Assembly (NCBI RefSeq): GCF_004353985.1
Contig: NZ_SMOA01000045.1
Span: forward strand, 1 to 35,266
Source: Paracraurococcus ruber
GTDB taxonomy: Bacteria; Pseudomonadota; Alphaproteobacteria; Acetobacterales; Acetobacteraceae
Length of the DNA: 35,266 nucleotides
Reading direction: 5' to 3'
Shown here: positions 1 to 7,613 of the stretch, piece by piece
Layout: every line of letters starts with the position of its first letter
Position numbering within the stretch: the first letter of the stretch is position 1
Position numbers and translations under genes: made by a program
The notes under the pieces: generated by a model
The model's database searches: none
What the model was told of the DNA's origin: nothing
The model's input: the letters and a program-made list of their open reading frames with translations, nothing else

Positions 1-234
1 GGCCCCGTCGTGGCGCGGCGGGGTCGATGGCGCCGCCGCCGTGTCCGGCGCCCGCGCCGGCCAGCCACGCCGCGCCCGGCAACGCCAGGCCCCGGCAAGC
101 GTCGATGATGGCAGGCTGGCGGGTGGGGCGGCCTCGCCGGCCGCCTGGTCCGGCCGGTGGCGGGGCACTCATGGCCCAGGCGGACCGGCCCCGCCGCATC
201 GCCGCAGCCCGGCCGGGCGGTGGCCCCGCCCGGC
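1..234. other. window edge, no gene recognised
   Basis: This is the 5' edge of the window. Open frames exist on the + strand, but they are Arg/Pro/Ala/Gly-rich translations typical of non-coding frames in G+C-rich DNA. I recognise no domain, ribosome site or RNA structure. The segment lies downstream of the minus-strand lipoprotein gene that ends at 235, so it may hold its 3' untranslated region or the end of a neighbour outside the window. Confidence 0.4.
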
Positions 235-663
235 TCACCAGAGTCCGGGCCACCCGCGGGTGCGATGCGCCTCCTGCGCCTCGGTCAGGGTCCGGCGGCC
301 ATCGGCGAGGCCGGGCGGCAGAGGCTGGGCCAGCGGCGGCTGCCGCCAGCAATCCGCCCGCCCGAGGGACCGCGTGCAATAGGGCGGCGGCGCCGGCGGC
401 GCCTCCTCCGGCCGGCAATAGGACAGGCCGCGGTCCAGCCGAACCAGGGAGCAGTCGCGGCTGCCGACGAGCGAGACCACCGCATCCGGCACGGTGCGGC
501 CGATCAGCATCGTGCTGCCGATATTGGCCGCGGCCAGGCCGCCGGTCAGCGGCACCGCGGCGTCGCAGCCCGGCAGCAGCAGGGCGGCCAGCAGGGCAAG
601 GCCCGCGCTGCGGCGCGGTGTGCGGCGCGGGCCAGGGCATGGGGGCGGCGTGCGGCGGGGCAT
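235..663 (-). CDS. small putative lipoprotein of unknown function
   Basis: A 142-residue protein that I do not recognise. The first 33 residues form a lipoprotein signal: basic residues, a hydrophobic run (residues about 20-31) and the lipobox LLPGC with Cys33. Mature residues 34-60 are small and hydrophobic (GGLAAANIGSTMLIGRTVPD), followed by a segment containing SLVGSRDCSLVRLDRGLSYC, a Pro-rich stretch with two more Cys, and a charged C-terminus. This looks like the small lipoproteins of Rhodospirillales annotated only as hypothetical. It is transcribed away from the TPR-bamB-der block, sharing a 161-bp intergenic region with it. The signal peptide and a composition that reads as protein favour a real gene over a shadow of the opposite strand. 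A role in the envelope is inferred from the lipobox and the bamB neighbour only. Confidence 0.65.
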   Translation of the reverse strand: MPRRTPPPCPGPRRTPRRSAGLALLAALLLPGCDAAVPLTGGLAAANIGSTMLIGRTVPDAVVSLVGSRDCSLVRLDRGLSYCRPEEAPPAPPPYCTRSLGRADCWRQPPLAQPLPPGLADGRRTLTEAQEAHRTRGWPGLW

Positions 664-687
664 GCGGCGACCCTGCCGCCGCCGGGC

Positions 688-716
688 TTAACGCCCTGCC
701 AAACCGCTGCTATGCA
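688..716 (+). promoter_or_regulatory. candidate promoter for the TPR-bamB operon
   Basis: TTAACG (688-693) resembles a -35 box (TTGACA, 4 of 6) and TATGCA (711-716) lies 17 bp downstream as a possible -10 box. This is the most A+T-rich patch between the divergent lipoprotein and TPR genes. Transcription would start near 723, about 100 nt before the GTG start at 825. Assignment is by eye only. Confidence 0.3.
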
Positions 717-824
717 GCGCCGCCCGGCCGGGGCACCCGCGCGGCGGGTGCGCCCGGCTTGCGCATGGCGGGTCCGCCCGTGCCGGCATCCCGCCGGGAC
801 GAATCGGCCCCTGGGGATCGCCGC

Positions 825-1469
825 GTGCCCGATATCTTCGACGAGGTGGAGGAGGATCTCCGCGCCGAGCGGATGAAGCGGCTGCTGGCCCGCTACGGCG
901 GCGTCTTCGCCGGCGCGGCGCTGCTGGTCGTCCTCGGCGTCGCCGGGCTGCAGGGCTGGCGCTGGTACGAATCGCGCGGCGCCGGCCAGGCGGCCGAGGC
1001 CTATCTGGCCGCCGGCAGCGCCGCCGCGGCGCCGGATGCCGACCTGAAGGCGGTGGCCGGCCGCTACGATGCCCTGGTGGCCGCTGCCCCGCCCGGCTAC
1101 CGCACCCTGGCCCGCCTGCGCGCCGCGGCGCTGAAGGCCGAGGCCGGGGAGCGCGAGGCCGCCATCGCGGAGTGGGATGCGCTGTCGCGGGACAGCGCGG
1201 TTGACCCCCTCTACCGCGATCTCGGCACGCTGCTCTGGGCGCTGCATGCGCTGGATGGCGGCGACCCGGCGGCGATCGAGGCGCGGCTGGCGCCGCTGGC
1301 CCAGGGGCCCTGGCGCGCTTCGGTCGAGGAGGTGCGGGCGCTGGCCGCCATGCAGCGCAAGGACGCGGCGGCGGCGCGGCGGCTGCTGACCGCGCTGGCC
1401 GCCGACCCGCTGGCGCCGCAGGGCGTGCGGGACCGTGCCGGGCGGCTGCTGGCGGAACTCGGCAGCTGA
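825..1469 (+). CDS. TPR-like membrane protein (YfgM/TPR_21 type)
   Basis: A 214-residue single-pass membrane protein. It begins with the acidic motif PDIFDEVEEDLRAER, typical of alphaproteobacterial members of the TPR_21 (YfgM-like) family. One transmembrane helix follows (about residues 24-44, GGVFAGAALLVVLGVAGLQGW), then Ala/Leu/Arg helical repeats resembling tetratricopeptides and facing the periplasm. YfgM homologues associate with the Sec translocon and periplasmic chaperones; that role is family knowledge. I chose the GTG at 825 because the conserved motif starts there and a GGGG stretch lies about 8 nt upstream. The frame stays open far upstream, including an ATG at 765, but that extension is low-complexity and unlike the family. 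bamB follows 14 bp downstream, the usual alpha- and gammaproteobacterial order. Confidence 0.85.
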   Translation: MPDIFDEVEEDLRAERMKRLLARYGGVFAGAALLVVLGVAGLQGWRWYESRGAGQAAEAYLAAGSAAAAPDADLKAVAGRYDALVAAAPPGYRTLARLRAAALKAEAGEREAAIAEWDALSRDSAVDPLYRDLGTLLWALHALDGGDPAAIEARLAPLAQGPWRASVEEVRALAAMQRKDAAAARRLLTALAADPLAPQGVRDRAGRLLAELGS

Positions 1470-1483
1470 TGCGAGGAGAGCGG

Positions 1484-2836
1484 ATGCGGGGCTTCACCCG
1501 AAGGGCCGCCCTGCTGGGCGGGGCCGGCCTGCTGGCCGGTTGCGAGACGATCACCGACACCTTCGACCGGCTCTTCGGCGAGCGGAAGGTGCCGCTGGAG
1601 GGCGAGCGGCGGCCGGTGCTGGCGGTGGAGCGGCCGCTGGATGCCGACCCTGCCGATGCTAAGCCGGTGACGCTGCCGCCGCCGGCCGAGCTGGCCGGCT
1701 GGCCGCAGGCCAGCGGCAACGCGACCCATGCGGCGGGCCATCCGGCGCTGGGACCCGGGCTGCGCCAGGCCTGGAGCACCTCGGTCGGCACCGGCGCGTC
1801 CTATCGCCGGCGGCTGACCGCGCCGCCCATCCTGGCCGACGGCACCGTCTTCGCCATGGATGCGATCGGGCGGGTGGCGGCGCTGGATGCGGCGACCGGC
1901 CGGACACGCTGGACGCTGGACACGCGGCCGGAGAAGGAGCGGGACGGGGCCCTGGGCGGCGGCCTGGCCTTCGATGGCGGCATGCTCTTCGCCGTGACCG
2001 GCCTGGCCGAGGCCATGGCCATCGACCCCGCGACCGGCAAGCCGGGCTGGCGGGTGGCCTTGCCGGCGCCTGCCCGCGGCGCGCCCACCGTCGCCGGCGG
2101 CAAGCTCTTCGTCCCGACGCTGGAGAACCACCTGCTCGCCCTGTCGGCCGAGACCGGCGAGCGGCAATGGACCTATCGCGCCCAGCCGACCACCACCCTG
2201 GTGCTGGGCCTGCCGGCGCCGGCGGTGGAGGGCGACGTGGTGGTGGCCGGCTTCGCCTCGGGCGAGCTGGCGGCGCTGCGGACGGCGGATGGGCGGGTGA
2301 TCTGGAGCGAGACGCTGGCCTCGGTCCGCGGCGGCGGGCTGGCCGACATCGCCGCCATCACCGCCCTGCCGGTGATCGAGCGGGGCCGGGTCATCGCCGC
2401 CGGGCTAGGCGGGATCGCCATCGCGCTCGACCTCCGCTCCGGCCGCCGGCTGTGGGAGCGGGAGGTGGCGGTGGCCGAGACCCCCTGGGTCGTCGGCGAC
2501 TGGGTCTTCCTGGTGACCACCGGCGGCGACCTCGCCTGCCTGGGCCGGGACGACGGACGGGTCCGCTGGATCACCCCGCTCGGCCGCTTCGCCAACCCGG
2601 AGAAGCGGCGCGACCCGATCACCTGGGGGCCGCCGGTGCTGGCCGGCGGGCGGCTGCTGGTGGCCGGCAGCCATGGCAGGATGGCCGAGGTGAACCCCGC
2701 CGATGGCGAGCGGACCGGGGAGGTCCGCCTGCCCGGCGGCGCGACGCTGGAACCGGCGGTCGCCGGCGGGACCCTGTACGTCCTTACCGACGATGCCGAT
2801 GTGGTGGCCTTCCGCGGGGCCGCCGGCCCGGCCTGA
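1484..2836 (+). CDS. bamB: outer membrane protein assembly lipoprotein BamB (PQQ-like beta-propeller)
   Basis: A 450-residue lipoprotein. The signal [20 protein letters not shown] carries twin arginines and a lipobox with Cys20. The rest is a string of beta-propeller blades with the recurring PQQ-repeat pattern of a small hydrophobic strand, D/G-x-G, and ALDAATGR-x-RW (for example [50 protein letters not shown]). BamB is the propeller component of the Bam complex that inserts beta-barrel proteins into the outer membrane. The ATG at 1484 is preferred because GAGGAG lies just upstream. Another ATG at 1469 overlaps the preceding stop codon but would put residues before the signal peptide. The gene sits between the YfgM-like gene and der, which is the conserved context. 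The tamA-tamB pair in the same window is also concerned with outer-membrane biogenesis. Confidence 0.9.
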   Translation: MRGFTRRAALLGGAGLLAGCETITDTFDRLFGERKVPLEGERRPVLAVERPLDADPADAKPVTLPPPAELAGWPQASGNATHAAGHPALGPGLRQAWSTSVGTGASYRRRLTAPPILADGTVFAMDAIGRVAALDAATGRTRWTLDTRPEKERDGALGGGLAFDGGMLFAVTGLAEAMAIDPATGKPGWRVALPAPARGAPTVAGGKLFVPTLENHLLALSAETGERQWTYRAQPTTTLVLGLPAPAVEGDVVVAGFASGELAALRTADGRVIWSETLASVRGGGLADIAAITALPVIERGRVIAAGLGGIAIALDLRSGRRLWEREVAVAETPWVVGDWVFLVTTGGDLACLGRDDGRVRWITPLGRFANPEKRRDPITWGPPVLAGGRLLVAGSHGRMAEVNPADGERTGEVRLPGGATLEPAVAGGTLYVLTDDADVVAFRGAAGPA

Positions 2837-3144
2837 GGCCTGGCGGGCGGCGCGCCGATCGGCGGCCCGGGCGGCTTCGGCCTGGCCCGGGCGACCCTTG
2901 GGGGGGGCGGGCGGTGGCACGTCCGCCGGCAGCCTGGTTGGCATGGGCCTTCCGTGCCGCCGCCCCGGCCGAGGGCGGGCCCGTTGTCGCGCTGCCGGTT
3001 GCCCCGGGCTCTGCCGTGGCGCGCCGGCGCGGGCGGGCAGGGCGCCGGGGTCCGGCCGGCACGGCCCGGATGGTCCGCCGCGGCGTCCCGGGATGCCGCG
3101 GCGGGCATTGGCCCCGGCCGGCGGTTTCCGCTATCGCAGCCCGC
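2837..3144. other. 308-bp spacer between bamB and der, nothing recognised
   Basis: I see no convincing gene, terminator or RNA here on either strand. The stretch is extremely G+C-rich and includes a run of eight G (2900-2907). Open frames through it have shadow-like composition. It is longer than the spacing elsewhere in this block, so der may have its own promoter within it, but I cannot point to one. Confidence 0.4.
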
Positions 3145-4488
3145 ATGCTCCCCACCATCGCCGTCCTCGGCCGGCCCAATGTCGGCAAGTCCACGCTGTT
3201 CAACCGCCTCGTCGGTCGGAAGATCGCCATCGTGGACGACACGCCGGGCGTGACCCGCGACCGGAAGGAGGCGGAGACCCGCATCGCCGGCCGTGCCGTC
3301 CGCCTGCTGGACACCGCGGGGCTGGAGGAGGCGGCGCCGGAGACCATCCAGGGCCGCATGCGCGCCAGTTCCGAGGCGGCGGTGCGGGAGAGCGACCTCG
3401 TGCTCTTCGTCGTCGATGTCCGCACCGGGCTGACGCCCACCGACCGCGCCTTCGCCGAATGGCTGCGGCGGCAGACCGTGCCGGTGATCCTGGTGGCGAA
3501 CAAGGCGGAGGGGCGGCTCGGCGGCTATGCCGCCATGGAGGCCTATGAGCTGGGCCTGGGCGATCCCGTCGCCGTCTCGGCCGAGCATGGCGACGGCATC
3601 GGCGAGCTGCATGACGCGGTGCGGGAGCACCTGCCGGAGGAGCCGCCGGAGGACCGCGGGGATGCCGACCGGCCGCTGCGCCTGGCCATCATCGGCCGGC
3701 CGAATGCCGGCAAGTCCACCCTGCTGAACGCCCTGCTGGGCGAGGAGCGGATGATCACCGGGCCGGAGCCCGGCCTGACCCGCGACGCCGTCGCGGTCGA
3801 ATGGACCGACCCCACGGGCGGCAAGGTGCGGCTGGTGGACACCGCCGGGCTGCGCAAGAAGGCCCGCATCGAGCAGGCGCTGGAGAAGATGTCCACCGCC
3901 GCCTCCATCGCCGCGCTGAAGGAATGCGAGGTGGCGATCCTGGTGGTGGACGCGCTGCTGGGCATGGACGAGCAGGACCTGCGCCTGGCCCGACTGGCGG
4001 AGCGGGAGGGCAGGGCCGTCGTCCTCGCCTTCAACAAGTGGGATGCGGTGGAGGACCGCGCCGCGACGCGCCGCAGGCTGGACGACGTGCTGATGGCGAG
4101 CCTGGCGCAGCTGCGCGGCCTGCCGGTGGTGCCGCTGTCGGCCCAGACCGGCCGCGGCGTGGAGAAGCTGATGCCGGCGGTGCGCGAGGCCTATGCGCTG
4201 TGGAACCGCCGCATCCCGACCGGCGAGCTGAACCGCTGGTTCGAGGCGATGATCGCCCGCCACCCGCCGCCGCTGGCCGAGGGCCGCCGGATCAAGCTGC
4301 GCTACGCCACCATGCCGAAGGCGCGGCCGCCGACCGTCGCGGTCTTCGGCACGCGGGCGGAGCAACTGCCGGAGGACTACCGCCGCTACCTGGTGAACGG
4401 CTTCCGCGAGGCCTTCGCCATGCCGGGCGTGCCGGTGCGGCTGAACCTGCGCGGCACCAGCAACCCCTATGCGGAGGCCGAGGGGTAG
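3145..4488 (+). CDS. der: ribosome biogenesis GTPase Der (EngA)
   Basis: A 447-residue essential GTPase with two tandem G domains and a C-terminal KH-like domain, needed for 50S subunit assembly. Domain 1: P-loop GRPNVGKS (residues 9-16), DTPGVTRD (32-39), DTAGL (56-60) and NKAE (119-122). Domain 2: GRPNAGKS (184-191), [19 protein letters not shown] (232-250) and NKWD (297-300). The KH-like region covers about 355-447 and includes [18 protein letters not shown]. In domain 1 the usual NKxD specificity motif is NKAE, a variation I recall from other alphaproteobacterial Der proteins rather than a defect. The ATG at 3145 starts exactly at the conserved N-terminus. The gene is downstream of bamB, the widely conserved order. 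A short UUCG-capped hairpin follows the stop. Confidence 0.96.
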   Translation: MLPTIAVLGRPNVGKSTLFNRLVGRKIAIVDDTPGVTRDRKEAETRIAGRAVRLLDTAGLEEAAPETIQGRMRASSEAAVRESDLVLFVVDVRTGLTPTDRAFAEWLRRQTVPVILVANKAEGRLGGYAAMEAYELGLGDPVAVSAEHGDGIGELHDAVREHLPEEPPEDRGDADRPLRLAIIGRPNAGKSTLLNALLGEERMITGPEPGLTRDAVAVEWTDPTGGKVRLVDTAGLRKKARIEQALEKMSTAASIAALKECEVAILVVDALLGMDEQDLRLARLAEREGRAVVLAFNKWDAVEDRAATRRRLDDVLMASLAQLRGLPVVPLSAQTGRGVEKLMPAVREAYALWNRRIPTGELNRWFEAMIARHPPPLAEGRRIKLRYATMPKARPPTVAVFGTRAEQLPEDYRRYLVNGFREAFAMPGVPVRLNLRGTSNPYAEAEG

Positions 4489-4504
4489 CAGGGATCGCCG
4501 CCGG

Positions 4505-4518
4505 GCGGGTTCGCCCGC
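4505..4518 (+). terminator. possible hairpin terminator after der
   Basis: GCGGG (4505-4509), a TTCG tetraloop (4510-4513) and CCCGC (4514-4518) form a perfect 5-bp stem with a stabilising UUCG loop, 16 nt after the der stop. No T-run follows, so if it ends transcription it is not a classical intrinsic terminator. Confidence 0.35.
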
Positions 4519-4546
4519 AGGCGTGCTTCCCGCGCTGCTCCCTGGC

Positions 4547-4943
4547 CTACAGCAGGCGGATCTCGGCGTCGGTGCCGAAGGCGCGGGCGAGGCGGGCATC
4601 GGCGGTGACCAGCGGCGCGCCCTCCCGCTGGGCGAGGGCGACGTAGAAGCAGTCGTACACCGGGTGGTCACGGCGGCGGGCGAGCGCATGCGCCGCTGCG
4701 ACCAGAGTCTTCACGGGCTTCCAGCCAGGTGATCGCCTGGCGGGTGAGAGCGAGCGCGGCATCGGCGTCCTCCGGCGCGACCTCGGATCGCCGGACCTTC
4801 TGCCAGAGCAGGCTGGCGATTTCGGCCAGCAGCAGTTCGGGCGCGCACAACTCCATGCCGCCGAGCGTGCGCCGAGCCGCAGCGCTCGTCGCCTCGGGCG
4901 TGACGATCGCTGCCCAGGCAGAGGCATCCACGACGAGCTTCAC
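4547..4943 (-). pseudogene. VapC/FitB-type PIN-domain toxin, disrupted by a frameshift
   Basis: A PIN-domain ribonuclease toxin of about 131 residues, split over two frames. Frame 1 starts at the GTG at 4943 and gives KLVVDASAWAAIV (acidic Asp6) and ELLLAEIASLLW (Glu41), then loses homology near residue 76. The other frame continues with VKTLVAAAHALARR, RDHPVYDCFYVALAQ (Asp97) and LVTADARLARAF (Asp115) to a TAG at 4547-4549. The four acidic metal-binding residues of the PIN family are all present if one extra base is removed near the GGG at 4715-4717. The intact length would match VapC/FitB toxins. The gene overlaps the antitoxin gene by four bases (GTGA). Either the toxin has been inactivated by mutation or there is a one-base sequencing error; the remaining codons show no further decay, so the change is recent or artefactual. 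Confidence 0.8.
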
Positions 4944-5179
4944 CGGCTGTCGCGGTCCTCGCGGATCATGGCCGCCGCCGTGGGCTCCCCAGGCGCGAGG
5001 AGCCGGGAGCGGGCCCGGATCGCGTCCAGCCGCGCGAACACCTCCTCCCGCGACGGCCGCGCCGCCGCGGTCACGATCTCCCGCAACTCCGCCTCCAGCG
5101 ACCGCCCGGCCTTTGCCGCGCGGGCCTTCAGCCGCTCAACCACCGCGTCATCGAGGTTGCGCACCAGCACCTGCGCCAT
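4940..5179 (-). CDS. FitA/VapB-type ribbon-helix-helix antitoxin
   Basis: A 79-residue antitoxin. The N-terminal half (MAQVLVRNLDDAVVERLKARA, then GRSLEAELREIV) is a ribbon-helix-helix DNA-binding domain of the FitA/VapB type: one beta strand and two helices. The C-terminal half is a charged tail (FARLDAIRARSRLL to AMIREDRDSR) of the kind that lies across the PIN toxin's active site and neutralises it. The antitoxin-toxin complex normally represses its own promoter, and a near-perfect palindrome (5195-5215) lies 15 bp upstream of the ATG at 5179. The stop codon overlaps the GTG of the toxin gene, which suggests translational coupling. The antitoxin frame is intact although the toxin frame is broken. 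The pair stands alone between der and a catabolic region, as accessory toxin-antitoxin modules often do. Confidence 0.85.
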   Translation of the reverse strand: MAQVLVRNLDDAVVERLKARAAKAGRSLEAELREIVTAAARPSREEVFARLDAIRARSRLLAPGEPTAAAMIREDRDSR

Positions 5180-5194
5180 GGCCGGGATCCCGCC

Positions 5195-5215
5195 TTGCTA
5201 TCATGGTGACAGCAA
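5195..5215 (-). promoter_or_regulatory. palindromic operator of the toxin-antitoxin operon
   Basis: Arms TTGCTATCA (5195-5203) and TGACAGCAA (5207-5215) are inverted repeats matching at 8 of 9 positions around a 3-bp centre. The half-site TGCTATCA is the one I recall for the FitAB operator of Neisseria, although the half-site spacing there is wider. Being 15 bp upstream of the antitoxin ATG, it would overlap the promoter and serve autorepression. Confidence 0.6.
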
Positions 5216-5289
5216 AGCAGGCCCAGCCGGTGCAACGCCGCCGCGTCTGGCCTGTCGCCGAGGCGGTCCGGGCCCCGCGGCGACCCGGG

Positions 5290-6531
5290 CTACTCCGCCG
5301 CCACCGCCCGCGGCTGCAGGTCGGTGCTGAACTGCAGGCTGACCGGCGTCTCCGCCTCGAAGGGGCTCTTCAGGTCCAGCGCCTTGGCGGTCTCGCGCAG
5401 CGCCGGCAGCACCTCCTGCCCCAGCAGGCGAATGCAGGTCAGGCTGTCCTGCTGGGTCATGAAGCCGTCATTGGCCCAGAGCGACATGATGCCCGGCCGC
5501 GTCTGCTCCATCACCTCGCGCAGCTTGGCGATCACCGTCTCCGGCCGGCCGGCGATGATCATGTTGTTGCGGATCTGCTCCTCGAAGGTCGGGCGGCGGC
5601 GCGGGCTGGTGCCGCGGCCGGTGGAGAACTCGACGAAGCCGCGCCGCTGCTCCGGCGAGGAATAGCCGGACGGCGTGGACCAGACCGGATGCGCGAGGCC
5701 GGTGAACTCGCCCTGCATCCAGGTGAATTGCCGGGCGTTCTCGATCGCCTTCTCGTCCGTCTCGGCGACATGCACCTGCTTCAGGTAGCCGTGGTATTCC
5801 GGCCCGGACCGGAAGCCCACTTCCTCCGCGGTGCTGTCATAGAGCTTCCAGATGGCGTTGGTCTGCTCCACCGTCGTGTTGAGCGCGATGTAGGGGTAGC
5901 GGTGGCGCGCCGCCCAGCCCACCGTTTCCTTGCTGATGACGCCGGGGATCCAGATGCGCGGATGCGGCTTCTGAAGGGGAAGCGCCCAGGGATTCACCAC
6001 GCGCTGGTGGTAGTGGTTGCCCTCGAACCGGAAGGGGCCGGGCTGGGTCCAGGTGCGGACGATCAGGTCATGCGCTTCCTGGAAGCGCTCGCGGTTGTAG
6101 GCGGGGTTGGCGCCGGTCGCCAGCTGCTCCTGCCCGCCGCCGCGCACGAAGCCCGAGACGAGGCGGCCCTTCGAGATCATGTCGATCATCGCCAGCTCCT
6201 CGGCGATGCGCACGGGATTCTCGGAGAGCGGCAGCGGGTTGCCGAGGATGACGATCTTCACCCGTTCGGTGATCGCCGCGAGGATGCTGGCGAAGACGTT
6301 CGCCTTGGCCTGCATGCAGAAGGGCGCGTTGTGGTGCTCGTTCAGCATGATGCCGTCGAAGCCCACCGCCTCGGCCAGCCGGTACTGCTCGATGAACTCG
6401 TTGTAGAGGCGCGAGCCCTCCGCCGGGTCGAAATGCGTGTTGGGGAACATCAGCGCGGTGGCGCCGAATTCCAGCCCCTTGTCGGCGGGGTAGGCGGACA
6501 TGGGCTGTTCGGTGAAGTACATGATGTGCAT
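5290..6531 (-). CDS. LLM class flavin-dependent oxidoreductase (luciferase-like monooxygenase)
   Basis: A 413-residue member of the bacterial luciferase/LLM family, a TIM-barrel that uses reduced FMN (or F420) for monooxygenation or dehydrogenation. Visible signs are the N-terminal MHIMYFTEQPMSAYP, the barrel segment AEAVGFDGIMLNEHHNAPF with the family's EHH, VKIVILGNPLPLSENPVRIAEELAMID, GRLVSGFVRGGGQEQ, and the C-terminal IIAGRPETVIAKLREVMEQT. The ATG at 6531 has a good Shine-Dalgarno (GGGGAG) 6-7 nt upstream; the frame is open further upstream but without homology. The gene for an alpha/beta-hydrolase-fold protein lies 128 bp upstream on the same strand, so the two are probably co-transcribed. 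The substrate cannot be read from the sequence. The neighbouring acyl-CoA ligase and thiolase-like genes suggest a small organic acid or ketone, which is inference. Confidence 0.85.
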   Translation of the reverse strand: MHIMYFTEQPMSAYPADKGLEFGATALMFPNTHFDPAEGSRLYNEFIEQYRLAEAVGFDGIMLNEHHNAPFCMQAKANVFASILAAITERVKIVILGNPLPLSENPVRIAEELAMIDMISKGRLVSGFVRGGGQEQLATGANPAYNRERFQEAHDLIVRTWTQPGPFRFEGNHYHQRVVNPWALPLQKPHPRIWIPGVISKETVGWAARHRYPYIALNTTVEQTNAIWKLYDSTAEEVGFRSGPEYHGYLKQVHVAETDEKAIENARQFTWMQGEFTGLAHPVWSTPSGYSSPEQRRGFVEFSTGRGTSPRRRPTFEEQIRNNMIIAGRPETVIAKLREVMEQTRPGIMSLWANDGFMTQQDSLTCIRLLGQEVLPALRETAKALDLKSPFEAETPVSLQFSTDLQPRAVAAE

Positions 6532-6659
6532 CGTGCTTCTCCCCTTGTTTCCATGCCCTCGGACGCCGGGCCTGTCGCTCCTGGGCGCCTGGCCTCGCCG
6601 CATCGGCGGCGGGCCGCAGAAGCCGCCGCGGCCCGGGCATCGCGCGGGCCGCGTGGTCG

Positions 6660-7448
6660 TCAGGCGACGCGCGCGAAGGTCGCGACCAGCCGGACGAGTT
6701 CGGCCGGCTTCTCCATCTCGGCGCAATGGCCGCAGCCGTCGAGGATCTCCACCGCCGCCTGCGGCATCGCCTGCCGCCAGGCCTCGGCGGTGCCGGCCGG
6801 CACCACCCGGTCCTCCGCGCCCCAGGCCACCAGCGTGGGCGAACGCAGGCCGCCGAGCAGATGCGGCAGCGTGAGGCTGTGCATGTAGGGCTTCCAGGCC
6901 AGGCGGAAATTCATCTCCCGGCAGATGTCCCATTCGACCAGCTGATCGGTGCTGGGCTCGGCGCCGTACACCGCCTCGAAGGCCTTCGGGTCGTGGAAGC
7001 CGGCGCGGGCATAGTCGATATGGCTCAGCAGCGCCTGGTCCAGGATCTCTCCCTGCGGGGGCTTGATCCCCATGGGCCCGACCAGCATCGCCTGCGCCGG
7101 ATCCCCCGGCGCCATGCTCGCCATCTCCGCCGCCACCCAGCCGCCATAGCCGAGGCCGAGCAGCGCCGCGCGCGACAGGCCGAGCGCCCCCAGGAGCCAG
7201 CGATAGGTGACCGCGAGATCGCGCACCGAGCGCATCCAGCCCGGCCGTTCGGACTGGCCGTAGCCCGGATGCTCCGGCAGCAGCACGTCGAAATGCCGGG
7301 CCAGCAGGGCATAGGCCGGCAGCTGGTCCGGCGTGCCGGTGTCGCGGTGCAGCACCAGCAGCGGCGGGCCCTTGCCGGCGCGGCGCAGGCGCAGTTGCAC
7401 GCCGGCGATGGGCAGGAGGCTTTCCTGCCAGGCGACCTGGTTCTCCAT
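6660..7448 (-). CDS. alpha/beta-hydrolase-fold protein with glycine at the nucleophile position
   Basis: A 262-residue alpha/beta-hydrolase fold. Recognisable elements: PPLLVLH (29-34, strand before the oxyanion loop), LLPEHPGYGQSERP (56-69), the nucleophile elbow LLGLGYGGWVAAEMA (96-110), GAEDRVVP (210-217, acid Asp213) and DGCGHCAEMEKP (237-248, His241). The elbow motif, normally G-x-S-x-G, reads G-L-G-Y-G, so residue 100 is Gly where the catalytic Ser should be. Asp and His are kept. The codon is GGC with normal frame around it. The protein is therefore either non-hydrolytic or uses another mechanism. It precedes the LLM oxidoreductase gene on the same strand and diverges from a periplasmic receptor gene over 165 bp. 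The ATG at 7448 starts at the natural N-terminus of the fold. Confidence 0.85.
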   Translation of the reverse strand: MENQVAWQESLLPIAGVQLRLRRAGKGPPLLVLHRDTGTPDQLPAYALLARHFDVLLPEHPGYGQSERPGWMRSVRDLAVTYRWLLGALGLSRAALLGLGYGGWVAAEMASMAPGDPAQAMLVGPMGIKPPQGEILDQALLSHIDYARAGFHDPKAFEAVYGAEPSTDQLVEWDICREMNFRLAWKPYMHSLTLPHLLGGLRSPTLVAWGAEDRVVPAGTAEAWRQAMPQAAVEILDGCGHCAEMEKPAELVRLVATFARVA

Positions 7449-7613
7449 GGCCGTTTCCCTTCCCTCGCGGAAAGGGTCGCAGGCTATCGAACCAGGAGTC
7501 AACGCGGCGGACGGCCGCGGGCCGGCCCCGGCGGAGGGGTGCAGGCGGCGCGGTTCCGGCTTAGGCTGCGCTCGCGAAGCCGCGCCAAGCGGCCGACGGA
7601 GGAGGGAAGGTTC

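Noticed and set aside
119-122. NKAE instead of NKxD in the first G domain of Der taken as a defect (protein residues 119-122)
   Set aside because: I recall the same variation from other alphaproteobacterial Der proteins; the rest of the domain is intact, so it is not noteworthy as a lesion.
27-824. N-terminal extension of the TPR protein by about 266 residues
   Set aside because: The extension is Pro/Arg/Ala-rich low-complexity sequence antisense to the lipoprotein gene. The family N-terminus PDIFDEVEEDLRAER starts at 825.
2173-4689. Minus-strand frame of 838 codons opposite bamB and der
   Set aside because: It is antisense to two well-recognised genes and has no motif of its own.
4547-5215. 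Toxin-antitoxin pair as part of a mobile element
   Set aside because: No transposase, integrase, direct repeats or tRNA flank it, and base composition matches the neighbours.
5216-5289. Possible terminator hairpin between the LLM gene and the antitoxin gene (CCGGG/CCCGG)
   Set aside because: Only five base pairs with a long loop and no T-run, which is within chance for this composition.
5532-6933. Longer reading of the LLM oxidoreductase with a start at 6933
   Set aside because: Residues before the ATG at 6531 show no family similarity and would overlap the hydrolase gene; a good ribosome site precedes 6531.
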